The notes under the pieces: model-generated
Databases searched by the model: none
What the model was told of the DNA's origin: nothing
What the model saw: only the letters and a program-made list of their open reading frames with translations
Translations under genes and position numbers: made by a program
Shown: in pieces, positions 36,522 through 45,852 of the stretch
Position numbering within the stretch: position 1 is the stretch's first letter
How the letters are laid out: each line of letters begins with the position of its first letter
Source of the DNA: Treponema primitia ZAS-2
GTDB taxonomy: Bacteria; Spirochaetota; Spirochaetia; Treponematales; Breznakiellaceae
Direction of reading: 5' to 3'
Length of the DNA stretch: 64,000 nt
NCBI RefSeq assembly: GCF_000214375.1
Contig: NC_015578.1
Span: forward strand, 248,001 to 312,000

Positions 36522-38065
36522 CTATACCCCATATCGAAGGGCCAATGGCTGTCTACATTTGGCAATATTATGGACCATGCAGAATAACAGCCATTGGATG
36601 TTTACTTTTATCTTCGAGCGGAGCGAAAACCGGTTCATATCTTTGCAGTAGGTAATATCAGCAAAGACCGGTTCAATTATCTGCATCCTCCTCGAATACA
36701 ATTCTCGATAAGCCGGATCGTCTATCTTTTTCCTCATCTTGTCGCTGAGGTTTTCAGCATATTTTGAGACCGGCAGGTATAAAGTACGCATATGGGTTTT
36801 CCCTCCGCGAGAAGCAACACACCGTGAAAGGAATCGGCAATTCTTGCAATCGGCAGGGGAAGCCTGGTATTTATCGCCGCTATTCCGGTTGAGTTTGATA
36901 AATCCTTTATGAACGAGTGTTTTTTTATTGGGGCAAAGAAAGGTATTATTTTTTTTATTGTAGGCAAAGTCCTGGGCAGTAAACCGATTAACCGTATGGC
37001 CTTTCCGGTTGTCAAAATACGGATCGCGCCTACGGAATTGCTGATCAGGGATAAGTACCGAAATATTTCTGTTCTTTGCTTCCTGTAAATTATTCTCTGA
37101 AAAATAACCGGTATCCCCTGTCACCAACGCTTTCTTGAGCGGTTTTTCTTTCCCGGTTACCGTCTGCATATTTTCCTCAAGGGAATCCAACATGGCAGGG
37201 AAATGCTGGCTTTCACTGCCGCTTCCAAAGGCTTCTGCTGAAACAATGACTAGATGGGCAGAATCAGCTATTGCAATACCATTATATCCCTGGATATACC
37301 TATGTGGACTTTTAATTCGGGCGCTCTCGGGATCGGTGATATTTGACTGTACTTCCCCAACAGAACCGCCAAGACGGGGTTCCGCGGTTTTAAGAAACGT
37401 ATCGAGCTTGGCTATTTTCTTTTCAATGCGGTCTATATGCCGCTGGCGTCTTTCAGTATCATCTCCCATGGTCTTGCAAAAGGCTTTTGTTTTTCCCTTG
37501 AAGAATTAGCGGACGTTCGATCTAATTCTTTATGCTGTTCAATTATCCGTCCTGCTAGTCTTTTGAGGTCGGCTTGTTTCTTTTTAAGTTCCGCAATACT
37601 GCCGGACCATTCCCGGGAAGCGTTGGAAGGTAATTTACACCCGTCTATGGCGAACATTTCACCATTTATTAATCCTAATTGGCCGCATTGAATCAATATT
37701 TGAGTAAACAAGTCTTTTATGGCATCACTATTTGAGGAAATAAAATGGGCAATAGTATCATGGTCAGGTTCTGCATCTGCGGCAAGGGCTTTAATTACGA
37801 TATTGGTTTTGGCTGCCTGTTCAATAGGCCGGGATGTGATAATCCCCCGTGAATAACAATAGAAGATGATTTTTAATAACGCAGCAGGTTTATACGCAGG
37901 CGCTCCCTTTTCATCATTGTCATATTGAAGATCGAACAGAGAAAGGTCTGTACGGTCTATAAGATAATCGAGAGTCCATTCAAAGGAACCGGGAATAAGC
38001 TGGTCCTTGAGGCTAACATTGAGAAATAAGCTCTGCGAGGGGTCCTGGTATTTATAACGTGCCAT
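36522..38065 (-). pseudogene. IS1182-type transposase split by a frameshift
   Basis: Two overlapping minus-strand frames make up one transposase. The N-terminal part (38065-37433, 210 codons) has FLNVSLKDQLIPGSFEW and AAKTNIVIKALAADAEPDHD; the C-terminal part (from 37469 to 36522) has SNITDPESARIKSPHRYIQG, VSAEAFGSGSE, LVTGDTGYFSE and CPNKK. The join needs a -1 shift between about 37433 and 37510. This family is usually a single frame, so the shift probably inactivates it, though an A-rich stretch there makes programmed slippage possible. Terminal inverted repeats were not found by eye. Confidence 0.85.
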
Positions 38066-38260
38066 AATGGCACATAGTATAGCATGGTTATTTTAATTTG
38101 TCAATCTACTTAATGAGGAAACATGCGATATTATCACAGTAATACTGCTTTATAATTAAATCGACAATTTCAACAGGACTGTATATGCTTCGCCGCCAGT
38201 AGGCGGCTCGGGCTACAACCGGAACGTCTATGAGAAAAGTCAAGCAGAAATTTGATAATT

Positions 38261-39352
38261 TTATTGAAAAACAATATTATTTCTTTCAAGAAGCTTTTTG
38301 TATTCCAGTATCTTTTTATCGTGAAGCCGTGGGTTAATAAAGCGGTGGTATTCGTTCTTCTTAAGTACCTGATATATATCGGTAAATACCCTCCGGCATA
38401 AAGCCATTCGAATAACTCCTTTTTTCTTGTAAATGCTGAGCCTCCCATACCAGGCATTTAATTTCTTGTTTGAATCCCTGAAATGGTTAAGAGACTGGGA
38501 AAGTAACGTAATTGATAGCTTCCTTCCCGCCTTATTGGTGGATTTAATAATCGTATGCTCATTGGAACTTTCCGCCCTGGAGGCGCTTCTCGGGTATGAA
38601 GCGAATTTCTTTGCGTTTTTAAAACGGGAAACATCAATAATATCGGCAATAATGGCAAGGGCAGTAATTACACTTAAGCCGGACAGGGAGGAGAGAAGAT
38701 CAATCTCTTTCATAAAAGGCGCTCTGGCAATCTTAATCTTTTCTTCCAGAATGTCAAAAGAGGATTCAAGCTGCTCAAGAGAGCCCATACATAAATTGAT
38801 CTGGAAAGAAAGGATCTGGTCCTGGGAAATGGCACGGATGGCTTTCCTTGTTTTCTTCCCGAAGATATACTCCTTGATAAAAGGATACAGGTTCTCTTTT
38901 AAAAGGGAATGGATACGGTTTTTGGTTTGAGTAATCTGTTTCCTGATAATCCTGTAACTTGCAAAGAGGGAACGCAAATCGCTGATTTCCTTGGGAGGAA
39001 TCGTAACTCCTACAATAAGCTTTTCCCCACCCAGAAATTGGAGCTTGAGCATCCTGGCCAATTTGTCAGCATCAACCTTGTCCGTCTTTTTATCCGACAG
39101 ATTGATATTTTTAAGCTGATAGGTATTGGCGATAATGACTTCCTTAACTGCATGCTGAAACAGCTTTGCGAAAGCAAAGCTGTTTATGGTCGCTTCAATA
39201 AGGACAACCGTATCCAGAGTTAAAGTCTTATGGAACTCCTTTAGATCATCCGCCTTGAGCTCGAAAGTCCTCATGGTTTTTTCCCTGCTGCCTTCATTCA
39301 GATAACAGCACGTAAACCGATTAGTGTGCAAATCAATTCCGACAAATTGCAT
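38261..39352 (-). CDS. IS110-family transposase (DEDD)
   Basis: 363 residues, intact. N-terminal RuvC-like DEDD domain: FVGIDLHTNRFTC (Asp6), LIEATINSF (Glu), KTDKVDADKLARML (Asp pair near residues 92-95). The C-terminal transposase_20 domain has LSSLSGLSVITALAIIADII and the serine-bearing FASYPRSASRAESS. IS110 elements integrate through an RNA-guided mechanism without terminal inverted repeats. The element probably includes DNA beyond the stop (to about 38170, with a GCCGCC-AGTA-GGCGGC hairpin) and the long stretch before the start. Confidence 0.9.
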   Translation of the reverse strand: MQFVGIDLHTNRFTCCYLNEGSREKTMRTFELKADDLKEFHKTLTLDTVVLIEATINSFAFAKLFQHAVKEVIIANTYQLKNINLSDKKTDKVDADKLARMLKLQFLGGEKLIVGVTIPPKEISDLRSLFASYRIIRKQITQTKNRIHSLLKENLYPFIKEYIFGKKTRKAIRAISQDQILSFQINLCMGSLEQLESSFDILEEKIKIARAPFMKEIDLLSSLSGLSVITALAIIADIIDVSRFKNAKKFASYPRSASRAESSNEHTIIKSTNKAGRKLSITLLSQSLNHFRDSNKKLNAWYGRLSIYKKKGVIRMALCRRVFTDIYQVLKKNEYHRFINPRLHDKKILEYKKLLERNNIVFQ

Positions 39353-39680
39353 AGAAACCCCCTAACAAATAAAATTTAGATTCGGAAGAAAACCGGTATA
39401 TTACCAAATGTCTATACGGGGTAATAATGTGATTAGGACTATTCCCCAAAAAACAATGCGGTTGCCGGCTGTTATTCGTTAGTACGGGGTCAAGTTACCT
39501 TGCCTCAGTTCTGGCTACAACTAGCAATCGTTCTTACCGAACTGCTTTTAATATACCAGCTTCCGCATCTTCTTTCATCATAGCTTCGTTATGCGAAATG
39601 CCCTATCCGTTAAAAAATAATAAAAAAGACTTGGCATTATGATAAATATGTAATACTGTGAAAAAAGAAAATACGTTCCA
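39353..39680 (-). other. Non-coding end of the IS110 element, candidate bridge-RNA region
   Basis: This 330-base stretch before the transposase start holds no gene. IS110-group elements carry a structured bridge RNA in their long non-coding end. A GGGGTAATA/TATTCCCC stem-loop lies at 39418-39447, in the expected zone. The element boundary and RNA fold cannot be fixed without a covariance model or a second copy. Confidence 0.35.
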
Positions 39681-39707
39681 TAGGGGACTTGACAAAAGGA
39701 GATAAAT

Positions 39708-40423
39708 ATGGTTAATAAAACTAACCAAGAAGGTCCTGTAAAAACAGTTACCAATTTGCGGGTATTTGTAGGTGATTTTGCAAATATTTGTATAACAATT
39801 ACGAATAAAATATTATCAAAAATTATGTTTGTAATGTGTTAAAATGCGGGATCCATTATGGAAAAGAAGGAAGTTTATTTATGGATATGATTATATTAGG
39901 TTTTCAACTTTAGAATTAGTCTCGCATGAAATATATGAAAATAATATGCAGAGATGTGTTGCAGAATTAGTGTGTATAGAGGAGATTTCGCACGCTGCAT
40001 AAACGAAGCCTTTCCCGTGAAGGATTTGACCAAAAAAATTTGGCGGAAGATGCAAAATCAAATTTTTCTAAAAATTCTAAAAAGCTATTTTCAAATACAA
40101 GTGTTAATACCGTATTAAAAAGGATGAGATACAAAAACAACTGTATAATAAAGCAGGGTTGGTTTCCAGAAACGATAAAGAATATTGAAGCAACATTTGC
40201 TTTTGTAAGTATTGACTGTGATTTATATGAACCTATATATAATGGTTTAAAATACTTTTTTCCACGTTTAAATAAAGGTGGGTATATATTTGTGCATGAA
40301 TATACAAGTTCAATTTATAAGGGTTCAAGAGAAGCTGTAAAAATATTTTTAAGCGAAGAACATACTGCACATTTATTTCCACTGACAGATCAGGGTGGGA
40401 CTGGTATAATCAAAAAATCGTGA
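39708..40423 (+). pseudogene. Decayed TylF-type O-methyltransferase
   Basis: A good leader (AAAGGAG, 8 bases before ATG 39708) opens a frame that stops after 44 codons. The homology then continues in other frames: YDYIRFSTLELVSHEIYENN and RCVAEL (39870-39965), VYRGDFARCINEAFP, EGFDQKNLAEDAKSN and finally an open 127-codon stretch with GWFPETIKNIE, FVSIDCDLYEPIYNGLKYFF and GGYIFVHEY. These match the intact gene at 19581 in order. At least three frameshifts or stops show it is dead. Confidence 0.85.
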
Positions 40424-40516
40424 GGCACAATACATAATATATTAATTGTCAATAGATAAATTATATAATTGAAAGAAAGCACAGAAAAGCGTGCCTAGCA
40501 CCAGATGACTGGCACC

Positions 40517-40555
40517 AAACGGCGTATCCGGGAAACCGGGTACGCCGTTTTTTTT
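40517..40555 (+). terminator. Rho-independent terminator
   Basis: AAACGGCGTA-T-CCGGG, loop AAA, CCGGG-TACGCCGTTT followed by a run of T: a stem of about 15 bp with one bulge. It marks the end of the polysaccharide/IS region about 95 bases after the TylF pseudogene. The remaining DNA to 40792 has no gene that I can support. Confidence 0.85.
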
Positions 40556-40792
40556 GGGGGGGAGGGGGATGGTGTGTTAGCCAGTGGCGCCACCCGCTAA
40601 CATATGGGCAAACACATGTTCTACCTGCACCAGAATGTGTGATTTTGCTTTATTGTTCCTCTTTTGCGTCCACGATACTTCCACTATACGTGATTATCTT
40701 CCAACTGCTTGGCAAATCGGTAGAATCTTATTCTCCCACCTTTTGCATCTTATAATTAACCAAGATTCTGTTTTACCATTCGCAGGTTTATT

Positions 40793-40837
40793 TCTTTCAA
40801 TTATGACATATTTCTAAAATATGTCATAATTGAAAGA
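40793..40837. repeat. Perfect 21-bp inverted repeat
   Basis: TTTCAATTATGACATATTT and its complement, extended by two further pairs, surround a 3-base loop (CTA). It lies 55 bases after the stop of the minus-strand DMT transporter gene and could act as its transcription end, though no T run follows. It may instead be a recombination scar at the island border. Confidence 0.65.
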
Positions 40838-40892
40838 GTTTTTCGGATATTTCTCCCTAAAACGCATTGACGGAAAATACGCAATATTACTA

Positions 40893-41786
40893 CTAGTGTT
40901 GTTTTTTCTGCTCTGTATTTTTTCTCTCTATCATGGCAAAGGTGACCCCGGAAATTACCAGTGCTGCGCCCGCCCATTGGATGGGGGTGAGCCGGTCGCC
41001 CAGGAGAAAAAATCCTGCTATGGCAGTTATCACGGGAATAAAATTGATGAAAATCGATGAGATTGCAACGCCCAGGTCTTCCAGGGACTGTGCGTAGAGC
41101 CAGTACCCCAGGGCGGAACAGCAGATCCCCAGAAAAACTACGTGGAAGATTACTGGAAGTCCCGGCATGGCCCAGCGGGAATGTTCGGCGATAGAAAAGG
41201 GAAGGAAGGCGATGAAGCCGAACACGCTCTGCCAGAACACGATGTGTATCCGGGAACAGCGGGCAAAGAGGGGCCGGGTGAGGAAACAGTAGGCCACCCA
41301 GCTCAGGGCGGCGCCCCCCATGTAGATGTACCCAAGTATGCTGCCTGAAACTGAGAAGGAAGCCCCCGCTACCAGCCAGACCCCGGCGACTGAGACCAAC
41401 GCCCCCAGCCAGCGCCAAAGGGCGATGTGTTTTACCGCCCCGAAAATCCGTTCCGCTACCAGGGTGAGTACCGGGATAAAGGCGATAGTAATAGAAGCTT
41501 CCGAGGCGCTTACCAGGGAAACCCCGTTGTTTTCGCAGAAAAAATAAATGGTGACCCCGAATATTCCCGCCCCTGCAAGTAAGGGCAGGTCCCGGAGTAT
41601 GAGTTTTTCACCAGGGGCCATTTTTTGTTTTATAAATACCAGGAATACCAGGGCTACGGCGAAGCGGAGGGCGCCGAGGGTCATGGGGGGAATTACTGCC
41701 ACCGAAACTTTTATGGAAATAAAGGAGAATCCCCAGAAAAGGACACAGATGATGATTGCCAGAAGGGCTTTTTGCTTAACAGTCAT
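40893..41786 (-). CDS. DMT-superfamily (EamA) transporter
   Basis: 297 residues, ten predicted helices in two EamA repeats. The first begins ALLAIIICVLFWGFSFISIK with the typical G-x-S-F-x3-K pattern; the second begins SILGYIYMGGAALSWVAYCF. The end (PVITAIAGFFLLGDRLTPIQ, WAGAALVISGV) is the hallmark of drug/metabolite exporters. The substrate is unknown. It is divergent from the radical SAM gene, with which it shares a short intergenic region. Confidence 0.9.
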   Translation of the reverse strand: MTVKQKALLAIIICVLFWGFSFISIKVSVAVIPPMTLGALRFAVALVFLVFIKQKMAPGEKLILRDLPLLAGAGIFGVTIYFFCENNGVSLVSASEASITIAFIPVLTLVAERIFGAVKHIALWRWLGALVSVAGVWLVAGASFSVSGSILGYIYMGGAALSWVAYCFLTRPLFARCSRIHIVFWQSVFGFIAFLPFSIAEHSRWAMPGLPVIFHVVFLGICCSALGYWLYAQSLEDLGVAISSIFINFIPVITAIAGFFLLGDRLTPIQWAGAALVISGVTFAMIERKNTEQKKQH

Positions 41787-41844
41787 GATCCAATCATAGT
41801 CTATGGTTGCACAAAAATCACTGTCCGGGCTATGCTTTTTGGTA

Positions 41845-43578
41845 ATGGAAACTCCTTTGAAGATAGTCCTGGCAGCGGTTCACCTGGAGGAAGGCCCCGA
41901 TGCTGTTCCCCTGGGCGCCGCCTCAGTTGCCTCCGCCCTGAAAGCCGCCTTCCCCGGTAAGCTGGCGATCACCCTGGCCGAAGCCTTTGTCTCCCAAGGG
42001 CCTCAAGTACTGGCAGCCCGGATAAAGGCGGCGGACAATGCGCGGGAAACTCTCCAACTAAAGTCGGCGTTGCAAATAGCGGCGGCAGGCTTCTCTGTCT
42101 ACAGTTGGAACCGCACGGTTATGATAGAAGCCGCACAGATACTGCGCACTGAAAACCCCGGCATATTCCTCTTCTGCGGCGGCCCCGAGGCGACCGCCCT
42201 TCCCGCCGGGCTTGCCCGTTCCGAAGGCGGCCCATTTGACGCGGTGATAGCCGGGAAGGGGGAGGTGGCTGCGGTGGAACTTCTGGGCCGACGGTTTTTC
42301 GGAGCGCCGCCTGAGGCTGCTGCACCGGACCAAGCTTTAGATGCGCTTCCTCCGGTGGAAAGCGAGGATGAAGGAGCCGCAAACGGGCTTGCGGGGCTGC
42401 CCTCACCATGGCTAGACGGAACACTGGAAGCCCGGGGAAGGGAGGGGGTGCTTTGGGAATTGGCCCGGGGCTGCCCTTATTCATGCACGTACTGTTACGA
42501 ATCCGGAGGATTCGCCGAGTCCGGAGGATTTGCTGCATCCGGGACAGAGAAGCGGGTCCGATACTTTCCCGAAGAGCGGATCAGGGAAGAGCTGCGAGTT
42601 TTTGTGCGGGCCCAGGTTCCCTACGTGTTTGTCCTAGACCCGACCTTCAACAGTAATAATAAGCGGGCCCTGGGGATACTCAGGATGATCCGGGAGGAAA
42701 CCCGACAAAATAAGGGGCCGCCTACCCACTGGCACTTTGAGGTACGGGGGGAACTCTTGACCCGGGAACAGGCTCGCAGTTTTGCTGCTTTGGGGGCGTC
42801 CCTCCAGATCGGGCTCCAGACCGCCGATTCGAAGGTGGCCGCCCTGATAGGCCGCAGTTTTAATAAGGGCCTCTTTGCTTCCCGGATCGGGCTGCTCAAT
42901 GAGGAGGGGACGATCTTTGGGCTGGACCTCATCTACGGCCTTCCCGGGGATAGCCTGGATGGATACCGGCGCAGCCTGGACTTTGCCCTGTCCCTGTACC
43001 CCAACAGCCTGGATATGTTCCGCCTGGCGGTGCTGCCCGGAACCGCCCTCTTTGACAAGGCCGCCGAGTACGGACTTGCCTCTGACCGGGACGCGCCCTA
43101 TACGGTCCGGTCTACGCCGGGTTTCCCCGGGGAGGATTTGGACAAGGCTGCGGCCCTGTCCCATGCGGCGGATCTGTTCTACAACCGGGGCCGGGCAGTG
43201 GCTTGGTTCAACCAGGCACTGCGGCCCCTGCGGATAAAACCTTCGGCTTTTCTTGCGGGCTTCGGCGGCTTTGCCGGTTCCGATGTCGCAGGGAAGGGCA
43301 TTGAGGAAGCGCAGCTTGCCTGGCTGGAGCAAAGCTACCGGCGGGCGAAGAAGGAGCCGGTCCTTCCGGCGCTGCGGGACCTGGTCCGGTTTCACGGCGC
43401 CTGGGGCAGGGCTCTGGCGGAGGGGGCCGCTGCGGATATTGCGTTTAGCTATCACCCCGATGAGGTGCTGGGGGAGCAGGCTCTGGATTTGGAAGCCTTT
43501 GCCGCTTCGGCCCGGCCACGATCAGTGCGGGTCCGGGTGCGGCCGGGGAGTAAGGGGCCGGAGCTTGAGTGGGGATGA
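41845..43578 (+). CDS. B12-binding radical SAM protein
   Basis: About 577 residues from ATG 41845 (METPLKIVLAAVHLEEGP); an upstream ATG at 41803 is possible but adds an unconserved stretch. The N-terminal 140 residues form a cobalamin-binding-like Rossmann domain (SVYSWNRTVMIEAAQIL, FLFCGGPEATALPAGLA). The radical SAM cluster motif is RGCPYSCTYCYESGG, with ligands Cys-x3-Cys-x2-Cys. FVLDPTFNSNNKRALGIL and GLDLIYGLPGDSLDGYRRSL follow, then a C-terminal DUF4080-like domain. A short Gly/Phe/Ser repeat (SGGFAESGGFAASG) directly follows the cluster loop. The reaction is unknown. Confidence 0.85.
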   Translation: METPLKIVLAAVHLEEGPDAVPLGAASVASALKAAFPGKLAITLAEAFVSQGPQVLAARIKAADNARETLQLKSALQIAAAGFSVYSWNRTVMIEAAQILRTENPGIFLFCGGPEATALPAGLARSEGGPFDAVIAGKGEVAAVELLGRRFFGAPPEAAAPDQALDALPPVESEDEGAANGLAGLPSPWLDGTLEARGREGVLWELARGCPYSCTYCYESGGFAESGGFAASGTEKRVRYFPEERIREELRVFVRAQVPYVFVLDPTFNSNNKRALGILRMIREETRQNKGPPTHWHFEVRGELLTREQARSFAALGASLQIGLQTADSKVAALIGRSFNKGLFASRIGLLNEEGTIFGLDLIYGLPGDSLDGYRRSLDFALSLYPNSLDMFRLAVLPGTALFDKAAEYGLASDRDAPYTVRSTPGFPGEDLDKAAALSHAADLFYNRGRAVAWFNQALRPLRIKPSAFLAGFGGFAGSDVAGKGIEEAQLAWLEQSYRRAKKEPVLPALRDLVRFHGAWGRALAEGAAADIAFSYHPDEVLGEQALDLEAFAASARPRSVRVRVRPGSKGPELEWG

Positions 43579-43805
43579 ATGAGAGAGGGCTAGGCAAAAA
43601 GGCGCCCCTGAATGGGCAACTCTATACCATAAATAGTCAAAAAGATCCGCTAAAGGTCCCAAAAGGCCATCATCGATTCAAAAGGAGAAAGCCCAATAGA
43701 AAAGGTGACTGTCACCGTTTCCCAGTAGTGCAGGCATCCTTTCCCTTTAGGCGTACCCCTTCCTCCTTTTTATATACGGTTGCCCTAAATGGCGCCAAAT
43801 TCCGC

Positions 43806-43833
43806 TTGACTTTTAATAAACTTGAGGTATATT
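43806..43833 (+). promoter_or_regulatory. Promoter of the hicBA operon
   Basis: TTGACT (43806-43811), 16-bp spacer, TATATT (43828-43833). Transcription would begin near 43840, which is the A of the hicB start codon, so the mRNA may be leaderless. A 13-bp palindrome GGTGAC-T-GTCACC at 43704-43716 lies upstream and could be a regulatory site. Confidence 0.55.
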
Positions 43834-43839
43834 TAGTTT

Positions 43840-44043
43840 ATGAAACTAACGTATACCTATTGGCAGGAAAAAGATGGGTGGTTTTTAGGGTATCTTAACG
43901 ATTGGCCGGATCATTGGACACAGGGAAAAGATTTACCTGAACTTGAAGTAATGCTTGCGGATTTATATGAAATACAACAGGAAGAAGAACCCAGAATAAT
44001 ACCCGAAAGAAAACTCGGAGAACTTATCGTAGCAATCGCATGA
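43840..44043 (+). CDS. hicB: HicB-family antitoxin
   Basis: 67 residues with the partial RNase H-like fold of HicB antitoxins: a short N-terminal strand pair (LTYTYWQEKDGWFLGYLNDW) followed by DLPELEVMLADLYEI. It lacks the C-terminal DNA-binding domain of longer HicB proteins, so autoregulation may depend on the complex or not occur. It overlaps hicA by four bases (ATGA). The antitoxin-first order is common for this class. Confidence 0.85.
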   Translation: MKLTYTYWQEKDGWFLGYLNDWPDHWTQGKDLPELEVMLADLYEIQQEEEPRIIPERKLGELIVAIA

Positions 44044-44213
44044 AAAATGGAGCTTTAATAAAGATCTTGATGGATCATGGGTGTATATTTGTTAAACATG
44101 GCAAGAAACACGATGTATATAAGAATCCTAAAACAGGCATAACAGATCGAGTTCCCCGACCTCCGGATATAAATGAAATCTTGGCAAAGCATATCATCAA
44201 AAATCTGTCATAG
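44040..44213 (+). CDS. hicA: HicA-family toxin (mRNA interferase)
   Basis: 57 residues. The dsRNA-binding-like HicA pattern is clear: LIKILMDHGCIFVKHGKKHD with the catalytic His in KHGKKHD, VYKNPKTG, VPRPPDINEILAKHIIKNL. HicA cuts mRNA or tmRNA when its antitoxin is lost. The start codon overlaps the hicB stop. No gene follows in the 238 bases to the chloride channel. Confidence 0.9.
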   Translation: MKNGALIKILMDHGCIFVKHGKKHDVYKNPKTGITDRVPRPPDINEILAKHIIKNLS

Positions 44214-44451
44214 CTTGATGTCATAAAAGCCGATATCAGGGCAAAGCAGGTTACTTTTTAATTCGGCCCGGCACCCTAGACCGTAGAAAAGAACTTCCTT
44301 AACCGCACCGCCTGAGCAAATTACCCCAGGATTACCTGGAGCACTGGGCATTGAAAATCCCTGAAAACCTGCGTAAACTATTACAAGATGTTGTAACGGT
44401 CCTATTAGGCCCTGCAAGGAGATTTGACCTTGGGTATTCATTGTAATTAAT

Positions 44452-45852
44452 ATGAGTAAAACAAATATCCCTATAACCAAAACGATTCGGCATATTTACA
44501 ATTCCCGTTTGGCGGTGGTCCTGGAAAGTGTCGTCATCGGCTTTGCGGTGGGGTTCGTGGTGGTGCTGTTCCGACGGCTGTTGACTGGCGCAGATGCCCT
44601 GCGGCGCTGGATGTACGCAACGCTTCTGCCCGGCAAGCCCTGGTACTGGATGGCCGGCCTGGTTTTTGCCCTAGCCCTGATAGGCCTCTTTCTGGGCTGG
44701 GCCGCAAAGGTACGGCCCATGATCCGGGGCAGTGGTATACCCCAGGTGAAGGGCGCCCTGCACCGGCAGTTGAGCCTGAACTGGGCGCCAGAATTGCCCC
44801 TTAAACTGATCACCGGGGTGCTCGGCCTGGGAGCGGGGCTCTCCCTGGGACGGGAAGGGCCTTCCATACAGATTGGCGCCTATGTAGGGATGGGGATACT
44901 CACCCTGCTTCGCCGGCCCTATGGGGAACGGAAATTCCTCGTCACCGCCGCATCCGCTGCGGGAATAGCGGCGGCTTTTAACGCCCCCCTGGCAGGGGTG
45001 CTCTTTGTGCTGGAAGAATTGCAGGCCTCCTTTTCGCCCCTACTTTTGGCCTGCGCCATGGGGGCTGCCATGGCCGCAGATACTGTGGCGGGGTATTTTT
45101 TCGGTATGGGCCCGGTTTTCGATTTCCGACAAATCAGGATACTGCCTATTCATTCCTTTCTTTGGGTGGCGCTTCTGGGGGTAATCTGCGCTTTGCTGGG
45201 TGAATTTTTTAAGCGGACCCTCTACGGTTCTCTGGATCTCTATGAGCGCCTCAAAATACCCCAGCTTTTCCGGCCTATTATCCCTCTGCTGGTCTCGATC
45301 CCCCTGGGGTTTTTTCTCTTTGATGTCTCAGGCGGCGGTCATGGCCTGATAGAATCCCTGTCCGAACCAGGCCGTTCAATAGAATTGTTGGCAGTATTAC
45401 TGCTGGGTAAAATACTCTTTACCGTATTTTCTTTCGGTTCGGGGACTTCGGGTGGTATCTTTCTGCCCATCCTGGCCTGCGGCGCCCTTACCGGGCGTAT
45501 TCTGGGAGACTTGCTTTTCGCCGCAGGGTTCATTAGCGAAACCCAGATCCTCAACCTGATGATCTTGGGTATGGCCGCCTTTTTTACTGCGGTGGTTAAG
45601 GCCCCGGTTACAGGGATTGTGCTGATCCTGGAAATGAGCGGTAATTTTAGCCACATGACCACCCTGGTCCTGGTTAGTCTTACTTCCCTGGTTACCACGG
45701 ACCTGCTCGCCTCCCGACCAGTGTACGGCGTGCTCCTGGATCGGATACTGCGGAACAAAAAGGCCAAAGAAGCGACCGATACCGGTATCGGTACTTCCAT
45801 TGCCGCTTCCACGGATACTTCCGCCGGTGCACCGGGTGACAAGCTTGGATGA
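44452..45852 (+). CDS. clcA: ClC-type chloride/proton exchanger
   Basis: 466 residues, the 18-helix ClC fold. The selectivity motifs are all present: GSGIPQVKGAL, GREGPSIQIGAYVG with the gating Glu, and GSGTSGGIFLPILACGALTG; the proton-path Glu is in LFVLEELQASFSP. These two Glu residues point to a coupled exchanger rather than a channel. It lacks C-terminal CBS domains and ends with a Thr/Ala-rich tail. The tail overlaps the putative start of polB by about 50 bases. Confidence 0.92.
   Translation: MSKTNIPITKTIRHIYNSRLAVVLESVVIGFAVGFVVVLFRRLLTGADALRRWMYATLLPGKPWYWMAGLVFALALIGLFLGWAAKVRPMIRGSGIPQVKGALHRQLSLNWAPELPLKLITGVLGLGAGLSLGREGPSIQIGAYVGMGILTLLRRPYGERKFLVTAASAAGIAAAFNAPLAGVLFVLEELQASFSPLLLACAMGAAMAADTVAGYFFGMGPVFDFRQIRILPIHSFLWVALLGVICALLGEFFKRTLYGSLDLYERLKIPQLFRPIIPLLVSIPLGFFLFDVSGGGHGLIESLSEPGRSIELLAVLLLGKILFTVFSFGSGTSGGIFLPILACGALTGRILGDLLFAAGFISETQILNLMILGMAAFFTAVVKAPVTGIVLILEMSGNFSHMTTLVLVSLTSLVTTDLLASRPVYGVLLDRILRNKKAKEATDTGIGTSIAASTDTSAGAPGDKLG

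Noticed and set aside
37470..37510. Canonical -1 slippery heptamer in the IS1182-type gene
   Set aside because: GGGAAAAAC is present but not in the phase needed for X-XXY-YYZ slippage.
40584..40817. 77-codon frame in the gap after the terminator
   Set aside because: No ribosome site or homology, and it runs into the 21-bp palindrome.
42634..43455. 273-codon minus-strand frame inside the radical SAM gene
   Set aside because: GC-rich antisense shadow; the plus-strand frame has the CxxxCxxC motif and conserved domains.
44208..44480. 90-codon minus-strand frame between hicA and clcA
   Set aside because: Its start lies inside clcA and the sequence is not protein-like.
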